A stretch of DNA of 64,000 bases, from NCBI RefSeq assembly GCF_001514265.1, contig NZ_KQ948989.1, positions 248,001 through 312,000 of the forward strand. The letters are read 5' to 3'. Of the stretch, positions 36,601-44,915 are shown piece by piece. Made by a program: the position numbers and the translations under genes. How positions within the stretch are numbered: the stretch's first letter is position 1; the number at the start of each line of letters is the position of its first letter. Below the pieces are notes generated by a model. It did no database searches and was not told the DNA's origin. It saw nothing but the letters and a program-made list of their open reading frames with translations. The DNA comes from Streptomyces resistomycificus. GTDB taxonomy: Bacteria > Actinomycetota > Actinomycetes > Streptomycetales > Streptomycetaceae.

Positions 36601-37208
36601 CTGTACCGGGAGAGGAACTGCGCGTGCAGCCCGAAGTCGAGGACGTCCTGCGCGTCGGCCGGGTACAGCGTGGGGATCGCCAGGTCCGCGAGCGTCGCCT
36701 CGCTGGCGCACGGCACACTGGACGACTTGGCTCCCGGATCGTCGCCGACCAGAGCGACCGCGCCGCCTGAGGGGCCTGTGCCCACCAGGTTCGCGTGGCG
36801 CAGGGCGTCCGAGGCGCGGTCGAGGCCGGGGGACTTGCCGTACCAGATACCCACGACGCCCTCCCACCGTGAGGTTCCGGTCTGGCCGGCCAACTGGCTG
36901 CCCATGGCGGCGGTCGCGGCGAGTTCCTCGTTGACCCCTGGTCTGTGGACGATGTCGTGCTCGCGCAGCAACGCCCCGCGCCGTGCCAACTCGATGTCGT
37001 ACCCGGCCAGTGGTGATCCCTCGTACCCGGATACGAACGTGGCGGTACGCAGTCCGTTCAGGCGGTCATGCCTGGACCGATCCAGGAGAACGCGGACGAG
37101 AGCCTGGATCCCGGAGAGATGCAGGACGCCTTCTTCACGCAGGTAGCGATCTTCCAGGCGGAAGCGTCGGCCGCGCGGCTGCTCCGCCTCGGTGATGAAT
37201 GCAGTCAT
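33681..37208 (-). CDS. Indolepyruvate:ferredoxin oxidoreductase, single-chain (IorA-IorB fusion type)
   Basis: 1175 residues. Order: N-terminal pyruvate-oxidoreductase domain (TFVSGYEGSPLAGYDIELAR), central TPP domain (CSGCPHNTST, GIGCHSMVVF, and GDGTFMHSGS for Mg-TPP), a cysteine-rich Fe-S segment (CEGCGDCGRKSNCLSV, then CNLDYSCLDGDCPAF), and a C-terminal gamma-type domain (RITGIGGTGIVTISQVLATA). Such enzymes oxidatively decarboxylate aryl-2-oxo acids to aryl-acyl-CoA, passing electrons to ferredoxin. It lies 107 bases downstream of a TetR gene at the end of the leftward run and opposes the amine cluster. An aromatic-type aminotransferase at 47958 could supply the 2-oxo acid. Confidence 0.92.
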   Translation of the reverse strand: MTAFITEAEQPRGRRFRLEDRYLREEGVLHLSGIQALVRVLLDRSRHDRLNGLRTATFVSGYEGSPLAGYDIELARRGALLREHDIVHRPGVNEELAATAAMGSQLAGQTGTSRWEGVVGIWYGKSPGLDRASDALRHANLVGTGPSGGAVALVGDDPGAKSSSVPCASEATLADLAIPTLYPADAQDVLDFGLHAQFLSRYSGLWSGLKITTAVADSASTAVVARDRISVAEGDSGRGPHKPSSMLLGAPLMALERSLHEVRLPRAVEYARLNGLNRVVQRGPSDRIGILTSGKTYLDVREALRIIGLTDEDLARHGIRILKLGMVFPLERDAVIEFADGLDEVVVVEEKRPFLEAAVKETLYGRSDAPFVRGKQDKDGRALFSRSGELDADIIAAGLSRVLAPLGIEAARAWRRRPRSRTASALPLLTRSPYYCSGCPHNTSTTAGGDSLVGAGIGCHSMVVFMDPEQVGSVVGMTQMGGEGAQWIGMEPFVDADHFVQNIGDGTFMHSGSLAVRAAIAAGVNVTFKLLYNGTVAMTGGQDAVGALPVDRLAATLLDEGVAKVIITTEDRARIPRARLPKSVKVLGRAAIEDAMAELKDTAGVTVLIHDQECAAEKRRARRRGKVQVPRTRVWINERICEGCGDCGRKSNCLSVHPVSTEFGRKTRIDQSSCNLDYSCLDGDCPAFMTITSTGKPKHADLPVLEATDVAEPARMAGADSFGMRITGIGGTGIVTISQVLATAAVIDGRHARSLDQTGLAQKGGAVVSDIKITEGVVEQGARIGEGQCDLYLACDPLVATDPKHLSAASPGRTVAVMTTTEIPTGHMVVDTAVSFPAPDAVRRAVDHATRQIVALDSGALATRLFDDEQYANMLLVGAAYQTGLLPMPASAIEEAIALNGVAVDRNVQAFRRGRQAVADPEVLRAVLAGSPFPEAPQLPTGTTELVASVTDDEESELHRLLTVRVGDLIDYQDRRYARTYVDFVKAVALAERAAVGASTELTEAVARHLHKLMAYKDEYEVARLALDPVVDDHITATFGSTSRRYFRLHPPVLRAAGMKRKVALGSWFRPVLSLLRALRRVRGTRLDVFGLQHMRRIERELVDEYRESINAALGLLNEANLAEVHRLAELPDAVRGYEGVKLATVERYRADKARILRELQESADPESTGAGQGR

Positions 37209-37315
37209 CGTCCTTTTCCTGACAACAGTTCGGGACCGCTGACGCCCTGATGGCCGTCAAACGTCGAGTTCCTCGGCCGTCTCGGATGGGGCCGGTGTCG
37301 GTGACGGAGGCGCCC

Positions 37316-37921
37316 TCACCGTGACGCTGGGTCGGTCAGCCGCGCGGTCGCCCAGCCGAGCAGTGCGCCGCGGAACGCCGATACCAGTCGGTGAGTGATC
37401 TGCGAGGGCGCCAGCGCGAGCGTGTCACGGAGATCGAAGATCTCCCGGGGGTCGAAGAGGACGTTCCACAGGAAGGCGGCCTCGTCCTCGACACCGGCGA
37501 GCTCGCTGACGCCGAGGATCGCCACGAGTTCGCGGAGGGGACGGGTGAGGGCCTCCGCCTGGCCTTCCAGGTACGGCTCGTCGTCCTTGTACCGCGCGAG
37601 GAATCCCTCTGACGACCGCCGGTGCACCAGCGCTGCGCCTTCGGCGAGGATGAGATCCACCCAGAAACCGCAGACACTCTCGAGCAGGGCCAGACCGTTG
37701 CTCGGCTGCTCGAGACTGTAATCGCGGAACTTGCTCCCGATGTCCCGTCGGTAGGCGCTGAGAGCGTCGTCCGCGGACTCGAAGTGCCGGTAGGCCGTCG
37801 CGACCGACACATCCGCCTGCCGAGCGATGTCGGCGAGGCTGATCGGCTGCTCGCGACGCTCGAAGAGCTCCGCGGCGGCCTGGATCAGCTTGGCGTTGTT
37901 CAACCGCTGATCCCTGCGCAT
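37316..37921 (-). CDS. TetR-family regulator 1
   Basis: 201 residues from the ATG at 37921 (MRRDQRLNNAKLIQAAAELF), which has GAAAGGGA at good spacing; the ATG at 37936 lacks a site. Helix-turn-helix: SLADIARQADVSVATAYRHFESADDAL. The C-terminal ligand domain contains VLFDPREIFDLRDTLALAP and FRGALLGWA, closely matching the second TetR at 49350 (MFDPREILDLISTGLSE, YYGALQGWA). It is 24 bases downstream of the RraA gene, inside the leftward run, so probably co-transcribed with the genes it regulates. Confidence 0.88.
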   Translation of the reverse strand: MRRDQRLNNAKLIQAAAELFERREQPISLADIARQADVSVATAYRHFESADDALSAYRRDIGSKFRDYSLEQPSNGLALLESVCGFWVDLILAEGAALVHRRSSEGFLARYKDDEPYLEGQAEALTRPLRELVAILGVSELAGVEDEAAFLWNVLFDPREIFDLRDTLALAPSQITHRLVSAFRGALLGWATARLTDPASR

Positions 37922-37945
37922 GTGTGTCCCTTTCATGTACGCGGC

Positions 37946-38596
37946 TCATTCCGTGGGTGCTTGCCTGGCCTGCGCGCGCATGCCCTGCTCGGATTCCGCG
38001 ATCTGCGCAAGCTCGGTGGCGATGTCATGCGCCTTCTTCAGGGGCACTGCGACGATGCCGTCGGAGTCCGCCACGACGATGTCACCGGGGTTGATGACGA
38101 CACCGCCGATGGCGACGGGTGTCCCGAAGGCGCCCGGGCCGTTCTTCCACGGCCCCGCGGGCGTGACCGAACGCGACCACACGGGGAATCCCTGCTGCCG
38201 GATCTCGTCGCGGTCCCTGACCGCTCCGTCGACGATCGCTCCTACGGCACCCCGCGAGGAGAAGTACTGGGCGAGGATGTCGCCCATCACCGCCCGGCCC
38301 GCGTAGCCGAATCCGTTGATCACGAGCAGGTCACCGGGTTCGATGTGCGCGACGGCGTCGATCACGGCCAGATCGTCACCGGCGACGGTGAGGACCGTCA
38401 GGGCGCTGCCCACGGCACGGCAGCCGTCCCAGAGGGGTGTGATACCACCGTCGGGCATACCGAGGCGCCCGAGTGCGTCACCGATGTTGGCGACCGAGTG
38501 CCGCTCGAACTGCGCGAGCAACTCCCCTTCAGGCCGCTGCCACTTCGGGCCGACCTCGATGTTGGGTGAGCCGGCCGATGTCGGCGCGTAGGTCAT
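37946..38596 (-). CDS. RraA-family protein (HMG/CHA aldolase-like)
   Basis: 216 residues. The ATG at 38596 follows AAGGACAG and overlaps the GH2 stop. RraA fold: HSVANIGDALGRLGMPDGGI, GDLLVINGFGYAGRAVMGDI and GAVGAIVDGAVRDRDEIRQQ, where the GxVRD arginine and aspartate bind pyruvate and metal in 4-hydroxy-4-methyl-2-oxoglutarate aldolases. Many homologues are aldolases or oxaloacetate decarboxylases rather than RNase E inhibitors. In this cluster it may cleave a branched keto-acid from sugar or aromatic breakdown. Confidence 0.85.
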   Translation of the reverse strand: MTYAPTSAGSPNIEVGPKWQRPEGELLAQFERHSVANIGDALGRLGMPDGGITPLWDGCRAVGSALTVLTVAGDDLAVIDAVAHIEPGDLLVINGFGYAGRAVMGDILAQYFSSRGAVGAIVDGAVRDRDEIRQQGFPVWSRSVTPAGPWKNGPGAFGTPVAIGGVVINPGDIVVADSDGIVAVPLKKAHDIATELAQIAESEQGMRAQARQAPTE

Positions 38597-41064
38597 TTCT
38601 GTCCTTCCCCTGTCACGTGGTGAATGGCTGCCTGGACGACGTCGATCTCGATGGAGGCGTCCGGGAGTCCGTGCGCCCGGGCTGTGACGGTGATCCGGCC
38701 CGTTTCCCCGGTGGCACGGATGATCGCCAGGGCACGTCCCTTGAACGAAGTGGCGCAATCGTCGAGGAAGCTCTCCTCGGTGGACGGCGCCCCTGTACCG
38801 AATCCCTGGAGGACACCGGGACCGTCGACCTGGATCGTGATCTTTGTGTCCCGGTTCGGGTTGAGCACACCGTTGCCGTCGACCAGGGTGATGCCGATGT
38901 GGGCCAACCGCTGGGAATCGGCGCCGAGTTCCGTGCGGTCCGACTCCAGGCTCAGGTGCGTGGGCTCGTCGGCGGTGCGCAGCGCCGAGCGCCCCACCTC
39001 CGCACCGTGGCGGTACGCCACGACCTCCAGGACACCGGGCTCGTAGGGCACCTCCGCCTCGGCGACGAAGTTCCGCTCGGTTCCGACGGGCACGGTCGCA
39101 AGGGTGCTGCCGTTGAGCCGGAACTCGACCTCCTCGGCCGCCGCGTACGCCTCGACATGGAGCGGCGAGCCGACGGGAACGTCGAAGGTCCAGCTGGGGA
39201 AGACATCGGTCCAGGTCCATGCCCTGGGCTTGATGACGTAGCCGTCCTCACGGGGGCGTCGCACGGCGAGGTAGGGCGTCTGTGTGAGCCCGTAGACGAT
39301 CTCGCGGTAGTACGAGATCGGGTGACGCTGTCCGATGATGTCGATGTCCCCGCACTCGGCGGTGAGCCACGGGTAGGGGGCGCGGTGCACCTGCTGGTCC
39401 TCGGGATAGACGTGCCGGCCGGTTCCGACCTCGCCGAGAAAGTCCCATGCGGTCCAGGTGAAGTCGCCGATGACGTGGGAGTTCTCGGTGACGAGCCGCC
39501 ACAGCCGGTCGATCTTCGTCGGGAACGTCTCCGAGCCCACGACCACGCGGTTGGGGTGGGCCTCCTTGTCCGGCACGTACCGGCTCTCGCCGTAGTTGAG
39601 CCCCACGACGTCGAGAACGGAGGCGGGTTCGGCGAGCCGCTCACCGACGACCGGCGAGGCCATCAGGGCGTCGATCAGATGCGTCACCTGGCCCAGGTAG
39701 TCGTTCAGCCCCCGGACAGGGGCGGCGTCCTGTCCCAGTTCCGCCTTCAGCGCGGGGATCTTGTCGCGGGCGATGTACATGCCCTGGAGGGCGTGGGTGA
39801 CCAGGCGGGTCGGGTCCTGCGCGCGTACCCGGTCGGCGATGCGGCGGCCCAGGCGCGTACCGTGCGGGGTTCCGGCCTCGATGATCTCGTTGCCGATCGA
39901 GTACATGATCACGCTGGGATGGTTGAAGTCCTTCGCCACGAGCGAGTCCACGTCGCGTTCCCACCACTGCGGGAATCTGCGCGAGTAGTCGTCACCGGAC
40001 TTCGCGACCGTCCACACGTCGAACAGCTCGTCCATGACGAGCATGCCGAGTCGGTCGCACGCGTCGAGCAGGGCGACGCTCATCGGGTTGTGCGCGGAGC
40101 GTACGGCGTTGAAGCCGGCTGCCTTGAGCGTCCGCACCCGCCGTTCGGCGGCGTCGGCGAAGTCGGCGGCGCCGAGGATGCCGTTGTCGTGGTGGATCGC
40201 ACCGCCGCGGAGCTTGACGGTCTCGCCGTTGATCCGCAGGCCGCGGATCGGGTCGGCGGTGACGGCGCGGATACCGAAGTGTGTGGCTGCCTCGTCGATC
40301 GGGCCGCTGTCGTCGTGGAGGCGCACGGACGCCTGGTAGAGGTGGGGCGAGTCGACGCTCCACAGTGACGGCCGCTGGACGTAGGCCCGCTGATGGGTGG
40401 TGATCGTGTCGCCGGCCGGCAGCGTGACCCGGGAGCGGTCGCAGGCCACGACCTCGCCCGCGGTGTCCTGGATCTCGAGGAGCACCTCCACCACACGGGC
40501 CGAGACGTCCTCGTTGACGATCTCGGTCGCCGCCACCACGGTGGCGAGATCGGCGTCGATGTCCGGCGTGGTGAGTCGCAGGCCGGTCGGAGTGACGTGG
40601 ACGAGGTCACCGACGAGGAGGCTGACGGGACGGTGGATGCCGCCTCCCGAGTACCAGCGGGAGTCCTGGTGTGCCTGTGCGTCCACCCGGACCGTGTTGG
40701 CCTGGCCGTACTTCAGGAAGGCGTCCGCGCTGACGTGGAAACGGGAGTATCCGCCTGCCCACTGTCCGGCGAGAGCGCCGTTGAGATAGACCATCGCATC
40801 GCGGTAAACACCTTCGAACTCGAAGGTGACTCGCTTCGTCGCCCATTCCTCCGGAACGTCGAACCGCTTCTCGTAGGTCCACTTTCCGTCCCGGAAGTAG
40901 CCCGTCTGCGGTCCACCGGAGTTCTCCGCGGACCGTCCTCCCCTCAGCATGGCGTCATGCGGCAGGGTGACTTCCTCCTCGCCGGCACCGGCGACCACGA
41001 TCGCCTCGTGAACGGACACGAGAGGGCCGACGCGCCAGGCGTCGTTGAACGGGATGCGGATCAT
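38593..41064 (-). CDS. Glycoside hydrolase family 2 (beta-galactosidase/beta-glucuronidase type)
   Basis: 823 residues. N-terminal sugar-binding jelly roll (GYFRDGKWTYEKRFDVPEEW), Ig-like domain, then the TIM barrel with VRSAHNPMS, the acid/base Glu in MYSIGNEIIEAG and the nucleophile Glu in VVVGSETFPTK; two further beta domains close the protein. There is no signal peptide, so it acts on an imported glycoside. The specificity could be beta-galactosidase, glucuronidase or another. A 22-base gap separates it from the Gfo/Idh gene and it overlaps RraA, so it belongs to the leftward operon. Confidence 0.9.
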   Translation of the reverse strand: MIRIPFNDAWRVGPLVSVHEAIVVAGAGEEEVTLPHDAMLRGGRSAENSGGPQTGYFRDGKWTYEKRFDVPEEWATKRVTFEFEGVYRDAMVYLNGALAGQWAGGYSRFHVSADAFLKYGQANTVRVDAQAHQDSRWYSGGGIHRPVSLLVGDLVHVTPTGLRLTTPDIDADLATVVAATEIVNEDVSARVVEVLLEIQDTAGEVVACDRSRVTLPAGDTITTHQRAYVQRPSLWSVDSPHLYQASVRLHDDSGPIDEAATHFGIRAVTADPIRGLRINGETVKLRGGAIHHDNGILGAADFADAAERRVRTLKAAGFNAVRSAHNPMSVALLDACDRLGMLVMDELFDVWTVAKSGDDYSRRFPQWWERDVDSLVAKDFNHPSVIMYSIGNEIIEAGTPHGTRLGRRIADRVRAQDPTRLVTHALQGMYIARDKIPALKAELGQDAAPVRGLNDYLGQVTHLIDALMASPVVGERLAEPASVLDVVGLNYGESRYVPDKEAHPNRVVVGSETFPTKIDRLWRLVTENSHVIGDFTWTAWDFLGEVGTGRHVYPEDQQVHRAPYPWLTAECGDIDIIGQRHPISYYREIVYGLTQTPYLAVRRPREDGYVIKPRAWTWTDVFPSWTFDVPVGSPLHVEAYAAAEEVEFRLNGSTLATVPVGTERNFVAEAEVPYEPGVLEVVAYRHGAEVGRSALRTADEPTHLSLESDRTELGADSQRLAHIGITLVDGNGVLNPNRDTKITIQVDGPGVLQGFGTGAPSTEESFLDDCATSFKGRALAIIRATGETGRITVTARAHGLPDASIEIDVVQAAIHHVTGEGQK

Positions 41065-41086
41065 TGAACTTCCTTGTTCGATCGTT

Positions 41087-42181
41087 CTAGAGGGTCGCGG
41101 CCGTGGGGTCCCAGTCCTCGTCCAGCGGGGCTGGTGATGCCACGGTGGATTCGAGGGTCAGCGGTATCCCGGCCCGTGCCGCCTCCTCAGTGGCGAGGAG
41201 CACGTCGAGGACGTGGCAGGCGAGAGCGCCGGAGGCGCGTTCCGGTACGTCGTCGCGTATCGAGCGGGCGAGATCCAGCACCCCCACTCCTCGGCCCCAC
41301 GTGGACCCGACAGCGGGTACGTCTTCCGGCTCCGCATGGAAGGGGACGAACCTGCCCGTTCCGGCGAAGCGGTTGGGGTCGGGCACCTCGAGTGAGGCTT
41401 CCGTGCCGTGGAGTTCGAGGAGGTCGCGGCGGATGCCCGAATCGAAGCTCGTGACGAGGGCCGCCCGAGCGCCGGAGGCGAACTCGAGCAGAGCCATGTG
41501 CTGACTCGGTACGCGCACACCGAACTCGGTCCCGGCGTCCGCGCCGACGCGAACTCGCCTGACAGCTCGTGCGGTTGAGGAAACCGAGCTCACGCGCCGG
41601 ACGGCACCCAAGGTCTGCACGAGCGCCGTGACGTGGTACGGCCCCATGTCCAGCAGCGGGCCGGCTCCCTCGTCGTAATAGAAGGCGGGATTCGGGTGGC
41701 TGCCCTCCGGCCCCGGGGACTGCATGATGGCCAGTGCGCTCTTCGGTTCGCCGATGCGGCCCGCGAGGACCGCTCGTTGTGCCGTCTGCAGGGCACCACC
41801 GAGGAACGTGTCGGGCGCGCAGGCCATGCGAAGTCCTCGCCGACCGGCCTTGTCCAGCAGCAACCGTGCGTCGCGGCGGCTGGTGGCGAGGGGTTTCTCG
41901 CTCCAGACGTGCTTGCCGCACGCGAGGATCCGGGCTGACACGTCGAAGTGGGCGGCGGGGATGGTGAGGTTCAGCACGATCTCGATGTCGTCCTGGGCCA
42001 GGAGCTCGTGGACGAGCATGTGCCGCACCCCGAACTCCCGCGCGCGAGCACGGGCGCGCTCCGGGTCGAGGTCCGCCACCGCGACCACGTTCAGATCAGG
42101 GAACCGCGTCATGTTCTCGAGGTAGTGGCCGCTGATGACGCCGGCGCCGATGACGCCGACCCCCACCCGCTTCGAGGTCAT
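41087..42181 (-). CDS. Gfo/Idh/MocA-family sugar dehydrogenase
   Basis: 364 residues. N-terminal Rossmann fold VGVGVIGAGVISGHYLENM, the conserved SEKPLAT (EKP lysine) near 95, and the C-terminal dehydrogenase domain with DMGPYHVTALVQTLG carrying the catalytic His region. Family members oxidise a sugar hydroxyl, often at C3, using NAD(P). It overlaps the TIM-barrel gene by four bases. A Gfo/Idh enzyme next to a xylose-isomerase-like TIM barrel is the pair used in 3-keto-glycoside routes of deglycosylation. Confidence 0.88.
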   Translation of the reverse strand: MTSKRVGVGVIGAGVISGHYLENMTRFPDLNVVAVADLDPERARARAREFGVRHMLVHELLAQDDIEIVLNLTIPAAHFDVSARILACGKHVWSEKPLATSRRDARLLLDKAGRRGLRMACAPDTFLGGALQTAQRAVLAGRIGEPKSALAIMQSPGPEGSHPNPAFYYDEGAGPLLDMGPYHVTALVQTLGAVRRVSSVSSTARAVRRVRVGADAGTEFGVRVPSQHMALLEFASGARAALVTSFDSGIRRDLLELHGTEASLEVPDPNRFAGTGRFVPFHAEPEDVPAVGSTWGRGVGVLDLARSIRDDVPERASGALACHVLDVLLATEEAARAGIPLTLESTVASPAPLDEDWDPTAATL

Positions 42182-42924
42182 CGGTCGACCTCCGTGAGGT
42201 AACGCAGACTCTGCTGCACGGCATCGAACGGGTCACCCGCGTAGCCGTCCAGTTCCACGACGCGGACCGCGTCCGGCGCGGCCTTCAGGATGTCCGCCAC
42301 CGGCATCGCACCCTGGCCAAGCGGCTGCTGCTCCAGAAGGGTTGTGGTGTACGGGCCGTCTTTGACGTGCAGGAACCTGACCCGTGCCCCGAGCCGGGAG
42401 ATCAACTCCACGGCGCAGGCGCCACCGACCTCGGCCCAGAAGGTGTCCAGTTCCAGGACGACGTCCTCGTCCAGCGCCTCCGCGAAGACTTCGAGGCCGG
42501 TCCTGCCGCCGAAGTCCTGACGGACCTCATGATCGTGGTTGTGGTACCCGATGGTGACGCCTTCGTCCCGGGCGAGCCTCGCCACGGTGTTGAGATCCGC
42601 GGCGGCCGCTTCGATGTCTTCGCGGGTGGTCCATCGCCCGGCGCGGATCCGCGGTTCGAAGAGCGTGCCGATGCCGAGTTCGGCCGCCGCACGGACCACC
42701 GCTGAAGCGTCTCCGTCCGTGTCGACCAGGTCGGCGTGTGCGCTGAGCGGACGCAGTCGTGTCTCGGCCAGCGCGTCCCGGTACTCGTCTCGGTACTGCT
42801 CGAACCTCCACAGCTCCACGTTCTCGAATCCCATCGCGGCGACCCGCGCCAGCGTCCCCGGGAGATCGGTCGGGATGGCGTTGCGCAGCGTATGGAGCTG
42901 CACTGAGTACGGGTGTGTCGTCAT
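42178..42924 (-). CDS. Sugar phosphate isomerase/epimerase-like TIM-barrel protein
   Basis: 248 residues of the AP-endonuclease-2/xylose-isomerase-like family: MGFENVELWRFEQYRDEY, YHNHDHEVRQDFGG with metal-binding His, ELDTFWAEVGGACA with Glu/Asp, and FLHVKDGPY with the last His. It may isomerise, epimerise or, as in C-glycoside and 3-keto-glycoside systems, eliminate the aglycone. It overlaps both neighbours (ATGA at each end), the tightest coupling in the run. Confidence 0.85.
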   Translation of the reverse strand: MTTHPYSVQLHTLRNAIPTDLPGTLARVAAMGFENVELWRFEQYRDEYRDALAETRLRPLSAHADLVDTDGDASAVVRAAAELGIGTLFEPRIRAGRWTTREDIEAAAADLNTVARLARDEGVTIGYHNHDHEVRQDFGGRTGLEVFAEALDEDVVLELDTFWAEVGGACAVELISRLGARVRFLHVKDGPYTTTLLEQQPLGQGAMPVADILKAAPDAVRVVELDGYAGDPFDAVQQSLRYLTEVDR

Positions 42925-43910
42925 CCGCGCTCTCCTTGGTCCGGATCGAGTCCTCCCGCAGGAGCCGCTGCCACCGTCTCGGCCAGGACGGTGAGCGCTT
43001 GGTCCACCGGCTTCACAGTGGCGGGCAGGTTCAGGAAGCCGTGCAGTACGCCGGGCACCGTGACATGCCGGACGGGTACGCCCGACTTCACGACAGCGGC
43101 CGCGAACGCCTCGCTACTGGCGCGCAGGTCGTCGTACTCGGCGTCGAGCAGCAGAATGGGGCAGAGGCCGTCCAGGGCGCCGTTGGCGGGGAGGGCGTAG
43201 CCGTGCGGATCCGGGGCGCCACCCAGGTAGTTGCCGGTCATCTCGGCCACGTCCTCGGGCAGGATCCGGACCATGCGCGGCAACTGCGCCAACCCCTCGG
43301 CCAGCGCCGGGGAGAGGGGCGGCAGGACGGAGTGCATGGCTGCGTAGGCCAGTACCAGTGACGTGGGCAGCCAGTTGTCGTCGTCCCGCAGGCGAAGTAC
43401 GGCTCCTGCGGCGAGGTTCGCACCCGCGCTCGCGCCACCGATCGTGATCCGGGCCGGAGCGATGCCGAGCACCGCGGCGTTCTCGCGCACCCATAGGACG
43501 GCCGCCACGACGTCGTCGTGCGGCACCGGATACGTCACACCGTCGACCGCGAGCCGGTAGTCCACGCTCACGACCACGGCGTCGGCCCTGGCGCACAGCT
43601 CGCGGGAGGTCCAGTCGGCCTCGCGCATGTCGAGATCGCCGAAGACCCATCCGCCGCCGTGGACCCAGACCAGGCCAGGGCGAGGCCGTTGGGGTGCTGA
43701 CGGCGGCCGGTAGACGCGGACGGCTATCGGGCCGTGCGGGCCGGGAATGCTCTCGTCGCTGGTTTCGACGGAGGGCAGTGCCGGTGCCGCCTTCCAGGTC
43801 CGGTATTCCTGCAGGCGCAGTTGCACTGTCGGATCGGCGAGGGCCTCGCGCCAGGACGGGAGGTCCTCGATCAGGCTGAGCCGGGCGGAGATGCTGGGAT
43901 GCAGGGCCAT
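42921..43910 (-). CDS. Alpha/beta-hydrolase esterase (HSL / family IV type)
   Basis: 329 residues. HGGGW in LVWVHGGGWVFGDLDMRE is the oxyanion loop of the hormone-sensitive-lipase group; the nucleophile Ser lies in TIGGASAGANLAAG (GGASAG replaces the usual GDSAG), the Asp in LDAEYDDLRASSE and the His in VLHGFLNLP. No signal peptide. It would remove acyl groups (acetyl, feruloyl or similar) from the imported compound before the glycosidase acts. Operon member. Confidence 0.87.
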   Translation of the reverse strand: MALHPSISARLSLIEDLPSWREALADPTVQLRLQEYRTWKAAPALPSVETSDESIPGPHGPIAVRVYRPPSAPQRPRPGLVWVHGGGWVFGDLDMREADWTSRELCARADAVVVSVDYRLAVDGVTYPVPHDDVVAAVLWVRENAAVLGIAPARITIGGASAGANLAAGAVLRLRDDDNWLPTSLVLAYAAMHSVLPPLSPALAEGLAQLPRMVRILPEDVAEMTGNYLGGAPDPHGYALPANGALDGLCPILLLDAEYDDLRASSEAFAAAVVKSGVPVRHVTVPGVLHGFLNLPATVKPVDQALTVLAETVAAAPAGGLDPDQGERG

Positions 43911-44021
43911 CAGGTCAGGTCTCCAGGGGTGAGGAAAAGCGGGTTGTAGCGCGCGTAGGCGGGAGGCGGCGGGGGATGTCCGCTCAGCCGCGTGGCCGGC
44001 CGGAATGCCGGGCGAGCAGGC

Positions 44022-44915
44022 CTACTTCACGCTCCCGGCGGCCAGTCCGGAGCGCCAGAACCTCTGCAGGACGAGAAACGCGATGATCAGCGGAATCACC
44101 GAGAGGAACGCGCCGGTGATGGTGACGTTGTAGGGGATGCCCTGGTTCACCCCTTCCCGCCAGTTGGCCAGCCCGACGGTGACCGGCTGAAGCTCATCGC
44201 TGTTGATCATGAGCAGCGGCAGCAGGTAGTTGTTCCAGATGCTGACGAACTGGAACAGGAAGATGGTGACCAGTGCGGGAGACATGATCGGCATGGCGAC
44301 CCGCCAGAAGATCCGGGCCTCGCCGGCACCGTCGAGTCGTGCGGCTTCGATCAGTTCGTCCGGTACCGACGCTCCGGCGTAGATGCGCGACAGGTAGACC
44401 CCGAACGGGCTGACGATGCTGGGCAGGAACACTGCCCAGTAGGTGTTGACGAGGTGGACCTGGCTGAACATCAGGTACAGGGGCAGCGCGAACATGACGT
44501 CCGGGATCAGGACGGCACCGAGGATGACGTTGAAGGTCAGGTCGCGACCGCGGAAGGAGTACTTGGCCAGCGCGTACCCGGCCATGGCCGACAGTGTCGT
44601 GCTCACCGCGGCGCCGCCGATGCTGTAGAGGGCGCTGTTCAGCAGCCACCGGGCGAAGATGCCGTCCTGTTCCTGGAAGACCTCACGGATGTTGGTCCAC
44701 AGGTCGAAGTGGGAGAACCACAGCCCGTTCGTGGTGAACAGGTAGCCCTTGTTCTTCGTCGCGGTGACCAGCAGCCACCAGACCGGGATGAGCGTGTACA
44801 GGGCGAAGAGCGCCATGACCGCGAACACGCCCGCCCGGCCGGTCAGCGATGACGTACGCGGTCGCCCGGGAGGCCCGGCGGCGGCACGTGCTGCTGGGGG
44901 AGTGACGGTCGTCAT
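44022..44915 (-). CDS. Carbohydrate ABC transporter permease (MalG type)
   Basis: 297 residues. The ATG at 44915 overlaps the stop of the MalF-type permease. Six membrane segments begin with VFAVMALFALYTLIPVWWLL; the coupling loop reads EAARLDGAGEARIFWRVAMP. It works with the next permease and the lipoprotein. No ATPase is encoded nearby, so a shared MsiK-type ATPase, as is usual in Streptomyces sugar importers, is expected. Confidence 0.9.
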   Translation of the reverse strand: MTTVTPPAARAAAGPPGRPRTSSLTGRAGVFAVMALFALYTLIPVWWLLVTATKNKGYLFTTNGLWFSHFDLWTNIREVFQEQDGIFARWLLNSALYSIGGAAVSTTLSAMAGYALAKYSFRGRDLTFNVILGAVLIPDVMFALPLYLMFSQVHLVNTYWAVFLPSIVSPFGVYLSRIYAGASVPDELIEAARLDGAGEARIFWRVAMPIMSPALVTIFLFQFVSIWNNYLLPLLMINSDELQPVTVGLANWREGVNQGIPYNVTITGAFLSVIPLIIAFLVLQRFWRSGLAAGSVK